Positions 49,243-57,726 of a stretch of 64,000 nucleotides of DNA are shown here, piece by piece. The position numbers were made by a program, and so were the translations under genes. The stretch's first letter is position 1. The number at the start of each line of letters is the position of its first letter. The notes under the pieces were generated by a model. That model was not told where the DNA came from and searched no databases. It worked only from the letters and a program-made list of their open reading frames with translations. Source of the DNA: Clostridium sp. C2-6-12 (GTDB lineage: Bacteria; Bacillota; Clostridia; Clostridiales; Clostridiaceae); contig NZ_JAABNP010000016.1 of assembly GCF_009928485.1 (NCBI RefSeq), positions 1-64,000 of the forward strand, in the 5' to 3' direction.

Positions 49243-50271
49243 TTAATCAGTCACAACGATATCAAATGACTTTGTAGTTCCGTTAACATCAATTGTTATT
49301 GTTGTTTTTCCTGCTTTCTTTGTAATAATTGACGGAGATATCAACCTAACATAACCATCAGCATAAGCTAAATCAAATCCACAAAATGCTATATCATCAT
49401 TGCTAGAGGTAACTTTTACTATTAATTTAGGTGTTGTACCCCAATTATTCACATTTCCAACTTCTAAAGTAGATAATTGTATAGTTTCATTAGTACGACA
49501 CTTCAATGTATTTCCTTTCATACTTGCACCATTGTAAACTGTTTTCGTATTTGGTGCTGTACCAGTTACTGTTGTTTTAGCTTTTGCAGGGTCTGATGAA
49601 TACACTTTCCATATGCTTAATTCATCTGTGTTAAATTTTATCTTTGAATCTGTTGATACTGCTCTAGCTAATGCACCTTTATTTGGTGAATAATTACCAG
49701 TAGTTGCACCATTGCTTGCATAAACTCTGTAGTTATCTCTGTTTAGACATTTAATGTACTTTCCGTCACTTCCAAACAAATATTTTACTCCACTATTGTC
49801 TGAAACTTCTCCTGTTTGCATTACCCCATTATCATCAAAGTAATACGTATCCACATCTATGCTCCATGTATCCTTAGCATAATCAGCTCCTGTTAATTTA
49901 AAATAGTAATTATTATTTTCTTTAAACCAACTATTTTCTGAAGCTGACTTTAATGCTTCACTTGAAGGTTTCATACTCTTTGCTGTGCTAGTGCTTGATA
50001 CAGATGTAGAATTAGAACTTTCTATCCACTTACCATTACTATCAAAATTGTATGTCTTATTATTTATAGCTACTGCTCCTGTCACCATATAACCATTTTC
50101 ATTGAAATAGTACCATGAGCCATTAATCTGCCTCCATCCAATTGAGTAACTATTGCCTTCAGTGTTCCACCAACCTTTACTATCGTTTCTCCATTCAGCT
50201 GATGCTGATACAGGAAATATTGTTATTACTACTGCCATAACAAGTAAACTTGAAACTAATTTTTTTATCAT
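49243..50271 (-). CDS. Secreted cell-wall-binding-repeat protein with C-terminal Ig-like domain
   Basis: 342 aa. Signal peptide (LLVMAVVITIFPVSASA). Cell-wall-binding repeats follow (SIGWRQINGSWYYFNENGYM, AINNKTYNFDSNGKW, and a further one around residue 120-170). The C-terminal ~120 residues are strand-rich and end KKAGKTTITIDVNGTTKSFDIVVTD, like a BIG2-type Ig domain. Its ATG overlaps the stop codon of the preceding gene (TAATG), so translation is coupled. Ligand unknown. Confidence 0.75.
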   Translation of the reverse strand: MIKKLVSSLLVMAVVITIFPVSASAEWRNDSKGWWNTEGNSYSIGWRQINGSWYYFNENGYMVTGAVAINNKTYNFDSNGKWIESSNSTSVSSTSTAKSMKPSSEALKSASENSWFKENNNYYFKLTGADYAKDTWSIDVDTYYFDDNGVMQTGEVSDNSGVKYLFGSDGKYIKCLNRDNYRVYASNGATTGNYSPNKGALARAVSTDSKIKFNTDELSIWKVYSSDPAKAKTTVTGTAPNTKTVYNGASMKGNTLKCRTNETIQLSTLEVGNVNNWGTTPKLIVKVTSSNDDIAFCGFDLAYADGYVRLISPSIITKKAGKTTITIDVNGTTKSFDIVVTD

Positions 50272-51098
50272 TATTTTTTCCCCGTTTCTTGTAATTCTTT
50301 TTGTTTCTTTAAATACTCTTCCAAACTATGAGAATTCCATTTTGAAGTAGTGGTTTTATTTGTTGAAGTAGCTGTGTTAGTAGTTTTAATTGGTTGATTA
50401 CTTAGGTACTCTTCAATAACACCAAATTTATCAGTTCCACCAATGCTCGATTCATAATAATTTATCGAAGCTATTCGTCCATCTGCTTTATACTTTAAGT
50501 AGTCATCTAATGACATTACTAATGCATCTTCATTTAAGTGACTCCTCCACTCCTCATAAGTTTGAGCTTTTGTAACACCATATACTTTGGCAACTCCTCC
50601 AACAATCTCACATCTTGTGTTTACTCTCACATCTTTTGAATAAGACTTTTGATAAAGCGTTGCTCTATCATTCCAATAAGGTCCATTCTTAATCCAACCT
50701 AAATCTTCTAATTTCTTTGCTATTTCTAACGTAGCTTTAACTGCTGATTCTGATGCTCTTGAATTTGAAGTATCGGTTGAAAGTATACCGTCTTTATTTA
50801 AGTAATATCCATCAATATAAGTATCTCTTAAAATATATTTATTCATAGTGTCCGCATAGTACCAATTTCCGCCATCTTGGAACCAGCCAGTTTTTACATA
50901 CCCCTTGTCATCAAATAGGCTCCACTGCCAGCCACCATAGTGTTCAAGGTACCTCCAACCTGTCGCATACGAATCCCCCTCTGTGTACCAAGTTCCTTTT
51001 GCGTCATGCTGCCATGTTGCTGAAGCATTAATTGGTGTTATTGCAAATGTAGTTGCAATAACTAAACTACCTAAGATTAATTTTTTAATCATCTTCAT
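50271..51098 (-). CDS. Secreted cell-wall-binding-repeat protein
   Basis: 275 aa. Signal peptide (LILGSLVIATTFAITPINASA) followed by wall-binding repeats (SYATGWRYLEHYGGWQW, KTGWFQDGGNWYYAD). Then comes a globular segment without a known domain and a Ser/Thr/Lys-rich tail. The first 40 residues are close to those of the 49243-50271 protein (ATWQHDAKGTWYTEGDSYATGW versus AEWRNDSKGWWNTEGNSYSIGW), so the two probably arose by duplication. GGGGGA ribosome site; ATG at 51098 or 51092. Confidence 0.75.
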   Translation of the reverse strand: MKMIKKLILGSLVIATTFAITPINASATWQHDAKGTWYTEGDSYATGWRYLEHYGGWQWSLFDDKGYVKTGWFQDGGNWYYADTMNKYILRDTYIDGYYLNKDGILSTDTSNSRASESAVKATLEIAKKLEDLGWIKNGPYWNDRATLYQKSYSKDVRVNTRCEIVGGVAKVYGVTKAQTYEEWRSHLNEDALVMSLDDYLKYKADGRIASINYYESSIGGTDKFGVIEEYLSNQPIKTTNTATSTNKTTTSKWNSHSLEEYLKKQKELQETGKK

Positions 51099-51121
51099 TT
51101 CCCCCTACAATATTAACTTAA

Positions 51122-51760
51122 TTACTTTGTTGAATTATTATCACAAAATACCCAAGCATCAGCATATATTGGTTTCCCCATCCATTCAGTATTATGTCCG
51201 ACTTTTTTTATTTTCCCCTGAAGAAATAATTCATCTATCATCCTTCTAGTCATAGCTTTAGCTGATTTAAATGTAATATCGTCGTATACAATGCCTGCCC
51301 CCTCTATATAAGAAAGTGCGCCTCCTTCAGGAGTTGGGTCAGCCATATAAGTCTCATCAGCATTTTGAGATTTTGGATTAATTCTAACATTATATACCCC
51401 TTTAGTTGTCCATGCTCCATCCATTCCCAAGAAATACTGCCCTACTAACTGAAGCTTAACCATAGCACCATCAAGACTTGCTGATAGATAATACCATTTA
51501 CCATCTTTATCTTGAAACCATCCTTTTTTCTTAGTACCATCTTCATTATAATAAAACCATTCCTCTGTTGTTGAAAGACTTATGGTGTTATAATAACTTT
51601 CTTTAACCCATCCAACCTTATTATTGACTTTATTAACTGAACCATTATTGGATATATTAACTGATGACTTCCACGGTGTAGTTGCATATGTATCTGTTAT
51701 TGGAACAGCCAATGATACCCCAAATACAGCTACTATTAATAAATTTCGTATTTTTTTCAC
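51122..51760 (-). CDS. Secreted cell-wall-binding-repeat protein with structured leader
   Basis: 212 aa from a GTG at 51760 (KKIRNLLIVAVFGVSLAVPI signal peptide). A GGGGGGG ribosome site lies nine bases upstream. The open frame extends to 51991, but that part runs through terminator-like hairpins and would bury the signal peptide, so I reject it as coding. One or two wall-binding repeats (KKGWFQDKDGKWYYLS, QYFLGMDGAWTTKG). The C-terminal ~90 residues are unassigned. It is first of four exported-protein genes; the mRNA leader is unusual (see 51802-52188). Confidence 0.75.
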   Translation of the reverse strand: MKKIRNLLIVAVFGVSLAVPITDTYATTPWKSSVNISNNGSVNKVNNKVGWVKESYYNTISLSTTEEWFYYNEDGTKKKGWFQDKDGKWYYLSASLDGAMVKLQLVGQYFLGMDGAWTTKGVYNVRINPKSQNADETYMADPTPEGGALSYIEGAGIVYDDITFKSAKAMTRRMIDELFLQGKIKKVGHNTEWMGKPIYADAWVFCDNNSTK

Positions 51761-51801
51761 CTTATTATCCCCCCCCTCTGTATACATTAATAAAATATAA
51801 A

Positions 51802-51850
51802 AGAGCTCCAGTAAAAACATATAACTTAAATATATTTTTACTGTTGCTCT
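51802..51850 (-). terminator. Terminator-like hairpin 42 nt before the GTG start
   Basis: On the minus strand AGAGC..CAGTAAAAA pairs with TTTTTACTG..GCTCT and is followed by TTTTATATTTTATT. It would stop transcription before the gene unless overcome. Confidence 0.65.
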
Positions 51851-51863
51851 GATTATAAACTTA

Positions 51864-51928
51864 GATTTCTCAAAAGTTCCCTCCAGTAACAGCAAAAATA
51901 CTGCTACTGAAGTTCCCTTTGAGAAATC
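51864..51928 (-). repeat. Long imperfect hairpin in the leader
   Basis: GATTTCTCAAA and its exact complement form the outer 11 bp. An internal loop carries the same AGGGAACTT sequence in direct orientation on both sides. An inner AGTAGCAG / CTGTTACT stem closes a loop of about 8 nt. It lies between two terminator-like hairpins. Confidence 0.6.
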
Positions 51929-51930
51929 AA

Positions 51931-51971
51931 GAAAAAACAGAGTTAAGTATGCGCGTCCACACACTAACCCT
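51931..51971 (-). terminator. Strong intrinsic terminator in the leader
   Basis: A 14-bp stem with one bulge (AGGGTTAGTGTGTG with CGCATACTTAACTCT), then GTTTTTTC on the minus strand. It lies about 95 nt after the structured RNA and about 170 nt before the downstream GTG start. Confidence 0.8.
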
Positions 51972-52066
51972 GCTTTTAAATATATATACAAAGGTTAACA
52001 GAATCTAATCTTCAATACCCCATATACTATATTGAAATTGAGTAACAACTCCGTTATAATATATGT

Positions 52067-52156
52067 GGGTGTATCGCAGACTTAGTCTGTATTGTGTGGT
52101 GGTTCAAGCACCATGCCTTGCCTGTGTCTACGCCAATAGCCACAGGTGGTACACTC
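52067..52156 (-). ncRNA. Structured RNA: closed three-hairpin junction, unknown class
   Basis: Read on the minus strand, P1 (52150-52156 with 52067-52073, 7 bp including one GU) encloses three hairpins: CCTGTG/CACAGG (14-nt loop), TGGTG/CACCA (7-nt loop CTTGAAC) and CAGAC/GTCTG (3-nt loop). Linkers are GC-richer than the surroundings. A promoter lies exactly upstream and a terminator downstream, so it is either a ~220-nt small RNA or a riboswitch-like leader for the exported-protein operon. I do not match it to purine, c-di-GMP, TPP, THF, cobalamin or tRNA patterns. Confidence 0.65.
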
Positions 52157-52159
52157 TCC

Positions 52160-52188
52160 TATTAAATTCTTGATTTCTACAATGTCAA
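52160..52188 (-). promoter_or_regulatory. Promoter of the structured RNA
   Basis: Minus strand: TTGACA (52183-52188), 17-nt spacer, TTAATA (52160-52165). The predicted start is near 52153-52155, at the first bases of P1. Confidence 0.7.
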
Positions 52189-52261
52189 TTTTAGCATACA
52201 GAAAAAGTAATATCAATATTACATCAAAAATTTAATAGTCTTATCTTACCCAAATATCTTT

Positions 52262-53128
52262 TTACTCAATATAATCAATCACAGTTTTTGCATCTTCATT
52301 ACTTATAGCATCAATATAACATAGCTTCTTTCCAATACCATTTAAAGATGTCCCAAAAACAAGCCCATCATACGTCTCTTTCGTTATCCAAAACCTATCA
52401 TGAAAATCTTCTAAATCATAATGTTCGAGTACTGTCCCAACTCTCTGTAAGTCTTCCTTAACATCATTGAACAATATACTATTAAACGTCGACCTCATAC
52501 CATAATGGTTAATTTTTGTAGCCCCTAAGAATTTTAGAACTACTTTCAAATCTCGTACATATGCCAAATCACGCTGAGATGTGAATAAATAATTATCCGT
52601 AATTATAACAGTTTTATTTTTTGCATTCAAAGCTGTCAGCCAATCCATCATAAATGATGCTGTATTACTTATATCATTTGGCTTAATCACATCTTCATCT
52701 AGCGGAATCAAACGTTTCCCTTTTCTCCCAAGTGTTAATTCCCCATGTGCCTCTTTCTCTAGCAAAACTCCTAAATCAATATGAGCTATAATCGCTTTAA
52801 ACTTATGCTTAAATTTTAAAGCTGTCTGAAGAACCTGTTGTTCAACTATATCTACATCAGCTCCTGCTGGATAATAGATTGTGTATGGTACATGTTCTTT
52901 GTTGTCAACATATACCCCCACAGATTTTAAGAAGTCAACTCCCAAGAAGCAGCCAATACCATAATTAACGTTTATTGATTCAAGAAATTCATTAAATGGT
53001 TTTATATATATATCATACGATTCTTCATTCTGAGTGTCATATAAAAGTTCCAATGTATAATACCGTTTCACTGGATGCTGTCCATCAGCATTATAAAATA
53101 CTGCCTCCAAGTAATCTTCGTCTGTCAT
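52262..53128 (-). CDS. Hypothetical protein with a PLD-like C-terminal domain
   Basis: 288 aa, cytoplasmic. The C-terminal ~120 residues resemble a single phospholipase-D-like lobe: KTVIITDNYLF, then LEDFHDRFWITKETYDGLVFGTSLNGIGKKLCYID, the order seen in PLD-like and MIT-C-type domains. The HDR is in the place of HxK, so catalysis is doubtful. The N-terminal ~150 residues are unassigned (DIYIKPFNEFLESINVNYG). Start at 53128 follows AGGAGGAAATAAT. It stands alone. PLD-like modules occur in restriction and defence proteins, but a role here is not shown. Confidence 0.5.
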   Translation of the reverse strand: MTDEDYLEAVFYNADGQHPVKRYYTLELLYDTQNEESYDIYIKPFNEFLESINVNYGIGCFLGVDFLKSVGVYVDNKEHVPYTIYYPAGADVDIVEQQVLQTALKFKHKFKAIIAHIDLGVLLEKEAHGELTLGRKGKRLIPLDEDVIKPNDISNTASFMMDWLTALNAKNKTVIITDNYLFTSQRDLAYVRDLKVVLKFLGATKINHYGMRSTFNSILFNDVKEDLQRVGTVLEHYDLEDFHDRFWITKETYDGLVFGTSLNGIGKKLCYIDAISNEDAKTVIDYIE

Positions 53129-53251
53129 ATTATTTCCTCCTCTTTAACATAGAAATTATTTGTGTATTTAACTTTAGTCTTATATGCATATTTCATACTA
53201 TAGTAACTAATCTATAAATCCGCATTAACTATTTAATCTTTTCTATTTACA

Positions 53252-54043
53252 TTATGAAATGTCTGTGTTAGTCATTATTTCTGTGCTTGTTTTATATAAT
53301 GGCGTCATATAATGATTTTCTTTTAAGTATAAAACCTTACTTGCTTCATCACAATAAACACTTCGTTCGTTATATTTAGTATCTAATTTTTTAAATCTAT
53401 TTTTGTTGTTATTTTTTATAAATTCATCTAAACTCATTGCTTTTCCATTTTTATTAAAAATAGCACATATACTGTCATCTACTAATAAGTATACTATATC
53501 AGTCGATGTATCATGATACGCTGTACCTATATCATATGTACACTCTGACTTTGATGATACCCCTTTAAATCTGTCAAAGTTTTTTGGATTTTTATAAAAC
53601 TCTTCTTTCATCATAGGTATTCCCTCTTTATTAAAAATAGGTACTAAACTATGATTAGTTTTAAAATAAACAATTCCAGTTATTGAATCATATGTTACAT
53701 ATACTTTAGTTGATTTAGGTCCAATAGTATATATTGTATTATCTTCAACAGCTTTAAACTCCATAGTATTCTTATATTTATCTCGCTCTTCAACTCCAAC
53801 TTGTCCATATAGTGGTGATAACGAAGATTTATCACCCTCTAAATAAACTAATTTAGTCTTTGTGTCATATTCAGCCCAATACTTATTATAAACACTGGTA
53901 CTTGTATCTGTAATAAATTTGTTTTCGATTTGTTGAAATTCTCCTGAACTTTGACTCTCATATTTAAATAGAATTGCTACAATAACTAAAACTATCACAA
54001 CTAAACTAATTATTACCTTTTTTTTACCGAAATATTTCTGCAA
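53252..54043 (-). CDS. Membrane-anchored protein with four short DUF6440-like repeats
   Basis: 263 aa from a TTG start after GGAAGAGGAAC. A short Lys-rich head and a single TM helix (VIISLVVIVLVIVAILF), then an external domain with four related units of ~45-60 residues ending KLVYLEGDKSSLSPLYG, GIVYFKTNHSLVPIFNKEG, DIVYLLVDDSICAIFNKNG and KVLYLKENHYMTPLYK. This recalls the TGVxYL...LTPLxxxDG pattern of DUF6440. Function unknown. Confidence 0.55.
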   Translation of the reverse strand: MQKYFGKKKVIISLVVIVLVIVAILFKYESQSSGEFQQIENKFITDTSTSVYNKYWAEYDTKTKLVYLEGDKSSLSPLYGQVGVEERDKYKNTMEFKAVEDNTIYTIGPKSTKVYVTYDSITGIVYFKTNHSLVPIFNKEGIPMMKEEFYKNPKNFDRFKGVSSKSECTYDIGTAYHDTSTDIVYLLVDDSICAIFNKNGKAMSLDEFIKNNNKNRFKKLDTKYNERSVYCDEASKVLYLKENHYMTPLYKTSTEIMTNTDIS

Positions 54044-54229
54044 GTTCCTCTTCCTTTCTATAATAAAATTCTACTTATTATTACTTTCTACATATATAAA
54101 ACGCTCTTTTAGACTTAACATAACATTTTCTTCTTAAAAATATTATAAGCTATATATAATGCCTAAATCAAAATAAAGCATAATACAAATACTGATACAT
54201 TTTTACATAATAGTATTTCTTTATACTAA

Positions 54230-54270
54230 AAAAAGTAGCTCCTATCTTCAAATTTAGGTAAGCTACTTTC
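54230..54270 (-). terminator. Terminator of the restriction-modification operon
   Basis: AAAGTAGCT..CTA / TAG..AGCTACTTT stem, then TTTTTTTAG on the minus strand; 17 nt past the specificity-subunit stop. Confidence 0.85.
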
Positions 54271-54286
54271 TAAATAATATTTGTTA

Positions 54287-55705
54287 TTAACTGTTTATAT
54301 AATTTATTGCTTCATCTTCTCCTTGTTCAACAGCAATCTCAACTGCTTTCTTGGCTCTTTCTAATAATTCTTTACTCTTTTTCCTATAAAGTGCATTCTC
54401 CTGTATATTGCAAACTATTGTTTTTTGTATTTCTTTTCTTATTAATGGCAATGGAATATTAACAAACTCATTCTTATTAATTGCTGTTAATATTGTACCT
54501 GAGCACCCCTTCTTCATAAGATTCTGCATAGGCTTAAGTTTAAATAATACCAATAATACTTCTGATTCGATAATATTAGAATTGATTACATAAAAACCAC
54601 TTGAACATAAAGCATTATTAAATTCTTTCTCTACCAAGGCACAACTTGACAATGACCCTTCTATTGATGAAATAACAACATCATTTTCTGCAACCATTCG
54701 TCTTGCTCTAGTCGGTAAATTTTCCCCATAATCAATAATGCATCCGTTAATTTCTCCATACATTCCTATGTTAGATAATTCAATATACTTATATTTTTCT
54801 TTATCTTTAGGAATAAAATTACTATCCTTTATTTTGCATATATCACCTAATAATTTATAACCATTATTATAGTCTTCAATTAAGGTTTTATAATCATCAT
54901 ATTTCTTTTGATAATATTCAGCATCTAATCTTCCAGATTTACTAAATGTTTCAGCAAAATTCTTAATAACATTTGAGCTTTCATCCTCTTCATATGTATC
55001 TACACTTAACTCATTCAAAAGTAATTCTTCTGCACATTTATAACATTTATTTGCATCTAGCAACATATTATTACTTGTTTCAATAATCTGTTGTATCTTA
55101 TTTGCGAAATCAACCGAAAATGGTGGTATAACTAATGATTTTATCAATGCCATATTAATATTAGGTTGCCCTGTTATCGTCTTAAATCTATTTATCTGAT
55201 TCTGACCATATTTTGTATTCAAGAAAGTAGATACTAGATAAGGATTTTCATTATTTTTTAAAGTAATTTTTGCAATAGCTTGATTAGAACTGCACTTAAA
55301 CTCCTTATCATATACAGCCACTCTTCCTAAATATTCACCAGCCATTGTAACTAAAACTTGATTCTTTGTACAATGTGACTTATACAACATCTTATGACTC
55401 TCTTCATTTACATATCTTAGATTACTCCAATCAATATAATTGTGTCTAATATTTTGTGTCATCAAAAAAGGTATTCCCTTATCTGTAAAAATAATATCAT
55501 TACATAAAGAATAAGCTCCAAAATTTTGTATATTTTTCATCCGTTTTTCAATAGAAATAGATTCTAACTCTTTAAGTATTTTATCTGTTTTAACATAGTC
55601 CTTTTTATATGTATTGGCATCTATTCTAAAATCAATAATTGATTTACAAATACTTAAGTTAATTTCAGTTGCTTCTAACCCATCCATTAATTTTTTATAT
55701 TTCAC
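54287..55705 (-). CDS. Restriction-modification specificity subunit (HsdS type)
   Basis: 472 aa. It has two target-recognition halves, about 1-230 and 250-472, each followed by a helical spacer (FANKIQQIIETSNNMLLDANK; IQKTIVCNIQENALYRKKSK). HsdS-like blocks: GIPFLMTQNIRHNYIDW, QVLVTMAGEYLGRVAVYD, and in the second half KYIELSNIG and NDVVISSIEGSLSSCALV. It chooses the DNA target for the methylase-nuclease encoded 26 nt upstream. The GTG start (55705) has a weak ribosome site; ATG at 55687 is an alternative. Confidence 0.85.
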   Translation of the reverse strand: MKYKKLMDGLEATEINLSICKSIIDFRIDANTYKKDYVKTDKILKELESISIEKRMKNIQNFGAYSLCNDIIFTDKGIPFLMTQNIRHNYIDWSNLRYVNEESHKMLYKSHCTKNQVLVTMAGEYLGRVAVYDKEFKCSSNQAIAKITLKNNENPYLVSTFLNTKYGQNQINRFKTITGQPNINMALIKSLVIPPFSVDFANKIQQIIETSNNMLLDANKCYKCAEELLLNELSVDTYEEDESSNVIKNFAETFSKSGRLDAEYYQKKYDDYKTLIEDYNNGYKLLGDICKIKDSNFIPKDKEKYKYIELSNIGMYGEINGCIIDYGENLPTRARRMVAENDVVISSIEGSLSSCALVEKEFNNALCSSGFYVINSNIIESEVLLVLFKLKPMQNLMKKGCSGTILTAINKNEFVNIPLPLIRKEIQKTIVCNIQENALYRKKSKELLERAKKAVEIAVEQGEDEAINYINS

Positions 55706-55731
55706 TTCATCAAATGTACTAATAGATGGGC

Positions 55732-57726
55732 TTATTGAAAAAAACTTAATCCTTCTTTCTTAGCAAATTCTTCAAATGCTTCAGCTATTCCATCTTCTGT
55801 TAGTCCATCATGATTATATAAATCGTGTTTTACAACTAAATGATGATGGTCATCAAGCATATATGCTCCTTCATCACCATCTACTACTCTATATATTTTT
55901 TCACCTGAACTATCTTTACTTGGCTCTCTCATTGTAGCAAAGAAAATAGGGTAATCCTCCTTCTTAGGACATAAATCATCATCCCACTTTTGAACAAATA
56001 AAACAGACGTTTTTGTTCCTGTATGAGGTTTGAATACATTTCCATGTAACCCAACTACCGCTAATATCCTGCACCTTTCTGCTATATAGTCTCTAATTTG
56101 TTTGTCTGTTGAATTATTAAACCTTCCTTGTGGTAATACAACTGCCATTCTTCCACCATCTTTTAAGAATGATAGATTACGTTCAATAAATAAAATATCT
56201 CTTCCAACCTTTGTTTGATATTTGCCACTTGTATTTTTACCCAGTTCATACTTTGCAATAATCCTACTTTCCTTTATATCTCCTGCAAAAGGCGGATTTG
56301 CCATTAAAATATCAAACTTAAAATCTCTATTTTGGTTAGATGTTTTTCTTAGCTTTCTTAGACCTTTCCACCCATCATTATATATATCTAACCACTTTTC
56401 ATCCCTAGTAAAATCATCCCAACGTTCATAATCTAAAGTATTAAGATGCATAACATTAGTTCTTCCATCCCCTGCAATAAGATTTAATGTTCTTGCAACT
56501 CTTACCGCTTTTGCATCAAAGTCTATTGCAAAAACATTCTCCCTAACATAATCCTCACATTCTGGTGGTTTTCGCTCTGCAGTAAACAAATGACTTTGTG
56601 GAATACCCCTATCAACAAGCATCTGCTTCCATACATGGAATATTGTATGAACAGGGAATCCACAACTACCTGCTGCTGTATCTATCATTTTTTCATCTTC
56701 TTTTGGGTTTAACATCTTAACACACATATCAATAACATATCTCGGTGTAAAATACTGTCCCTTTTCACCTTTCTGAGACTTACTCATTAAATATTCGAAA
56801 GCATCATCTACAACATCAAGATTTGAATTAAATAATTTTACATCTTGTAAACTAGCCACACAAACTGATAAATGAGAACTTGTCAAATCGATCTGTTCAT
56901 CTGGATTAAATACTCCAACCCATTTTTCCTTTGCTTTATCAAACAAAGCTTGTATCTTAACTTTTAAATCGCTTTCTGTATCTCCATAATTACGAAATTC
57001 CAAAGTTCTTTTCTTATTTCTTCCACTTTCCATTTCATCATATAACTTTGTAAATATTAGTTTAAATACTTCTTCGAAAACATCAACCCCTGCATTTGCA
57101 AGAACTTCATCTTCCATCTCTTCAATAAGACTTTTCAATGATTTTCTCTCATTGACTAATTTATCCTTTGCTACTAAATCATTAATAGTCCAACGCTCTG
57201 TCAAAATATCTGTTAGCTTCTGCGTAGCTTTAGGAATATTAGGTATATCTTCAAAGTAATTAGGGTCTTTTCTATGATAAAAAGAAATCTGTTCACCATT
57301 TGTCCATACTCCAATAATTGCTCCTGTTGCATTACAGTACGATTTTAATTGCTCTTTACCATCCTTTAATTTGGGCTTCTTAAGCTCTACAATTATTTGC
57401 GGAGCTGTTGGATGGTCTTTATCAAATATAACAATATCTGCTCTCTTTTTCTCTTTACCAAAAGTAACACTATACTCTAATTCCATTCTTTCTATTGGAT
57501 AATTGTAATCATTAATTAACTTATAAATATACAATTGTCTTACTAGCTCTTCCGGCGTTAATTTTATTTCTTTGTTTCTCACCAAACAATTTACATAAAC
57601 AACGTCATTTCCTTTTTTATCTTGACGCATTACTATATTTCTCTCAATAGCTTGAATTGCTGTATCTGTGAATTGTGTTAATTTATAATTTGATTCTTTT
57701 ATGATTGAATTAAGTATTTCACTCAT
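55732..57726 (-). CDS. Nuclease-methylase fusion: HsdR-N-like PD-(D/E)xK domain plus N6-adenine methylase
   Basis: 664 aa. Residues ~50-150 form an HSDR_N_2-type nuclease with KRADIVIFD (Asp97) and IIVELKKP (Glu114, Lys116). Residues ~290-640 are an HsdM-type methyltransferase: GQYFTPRYVIDMCVKML, SAM motif DTAAGSCGF, catalytic NPPFAG, then GRMAVVLPQGRFNN. There is no helicase domain and no separate HsdR gene. With the adjacent S subunit it resembles BcgI-like (type IIB/IIG) enzymes, which cut and methylate without an ATP motor. That class is an inference. Start at 57726 follows AAAGGAG. Confidence 0.85.
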   Translation of the reverse strand: MSEILNSIIKESNYKLTQFTDTAIQAIERNIVMRQDKKGNDVVYVNCLVRNKEIKLTPEELVRQLYIYKLINDYNYPIERMELEYSVTFGKEKKRADIVIFDKDHPTAPQIIVELKKPKLKDGKEQLKSYCNATGAIIGVWTNGEQISFYHRKDPNYFEDIPNIPKATQKLTDILTERWTINDLVAKDKLVNERKSLKSLIEEMEDEVLANAGVDVFEEVFKLIFTKLYDEMESGRNKKRTLEFRNYGDTESDLKVKIQALFDKAKEKWVGVFNPDEQIDLTSSHLSVCVASLQDVKLFNSNLDVVDDAFEYLMSKSQKGEKGQYFTPRYVIDMCVKMLNPKEDEKMIDTAAGSCGFPVHTIFHVWKQMLVDRGIPQSHLFTAERKPPECEDYVRENVFAIDFDAKAVRVARTLNLIAGDGRTNVMHLNTLDYERWDDFTRDEKWLDIYNDGWKGLRKLRKTSNQNRDFKFDILMANPPFAGDIKESRIIAKYELGKNTSGKYQTKVGRDILFIERNLSFLKDGGRMAVVLPQGRFNNSTDKQIRDYIAERCRILAVVGLHGNVFKPHTGTKTSVLFVQKWDDDLCPKKEDYPIFFATMREPSKDSSGEKIYRVVDGDEGAYMLDDHHHLVVKHDLYNHDGLTEDGIAEAFEEFAKKEGLSFFQ

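Noticed and set aside
51761-51991. Upstream extension of the 51122-51760 protein
   Set aside because: It would encode hydrophobic sequence through terminator hairpins and place a signal peptide in the middle of the protein; the GTG with a strong ribosome site fits better.
52067-52156. A tRNA, because of the 7-bp closing stem and three arms
   Set aside because: No TTCRA-type T-loop in the right arm, wrong arm lengths, a 3-nt loop in one hairpin and no anticodon-loop pattern on either strand.
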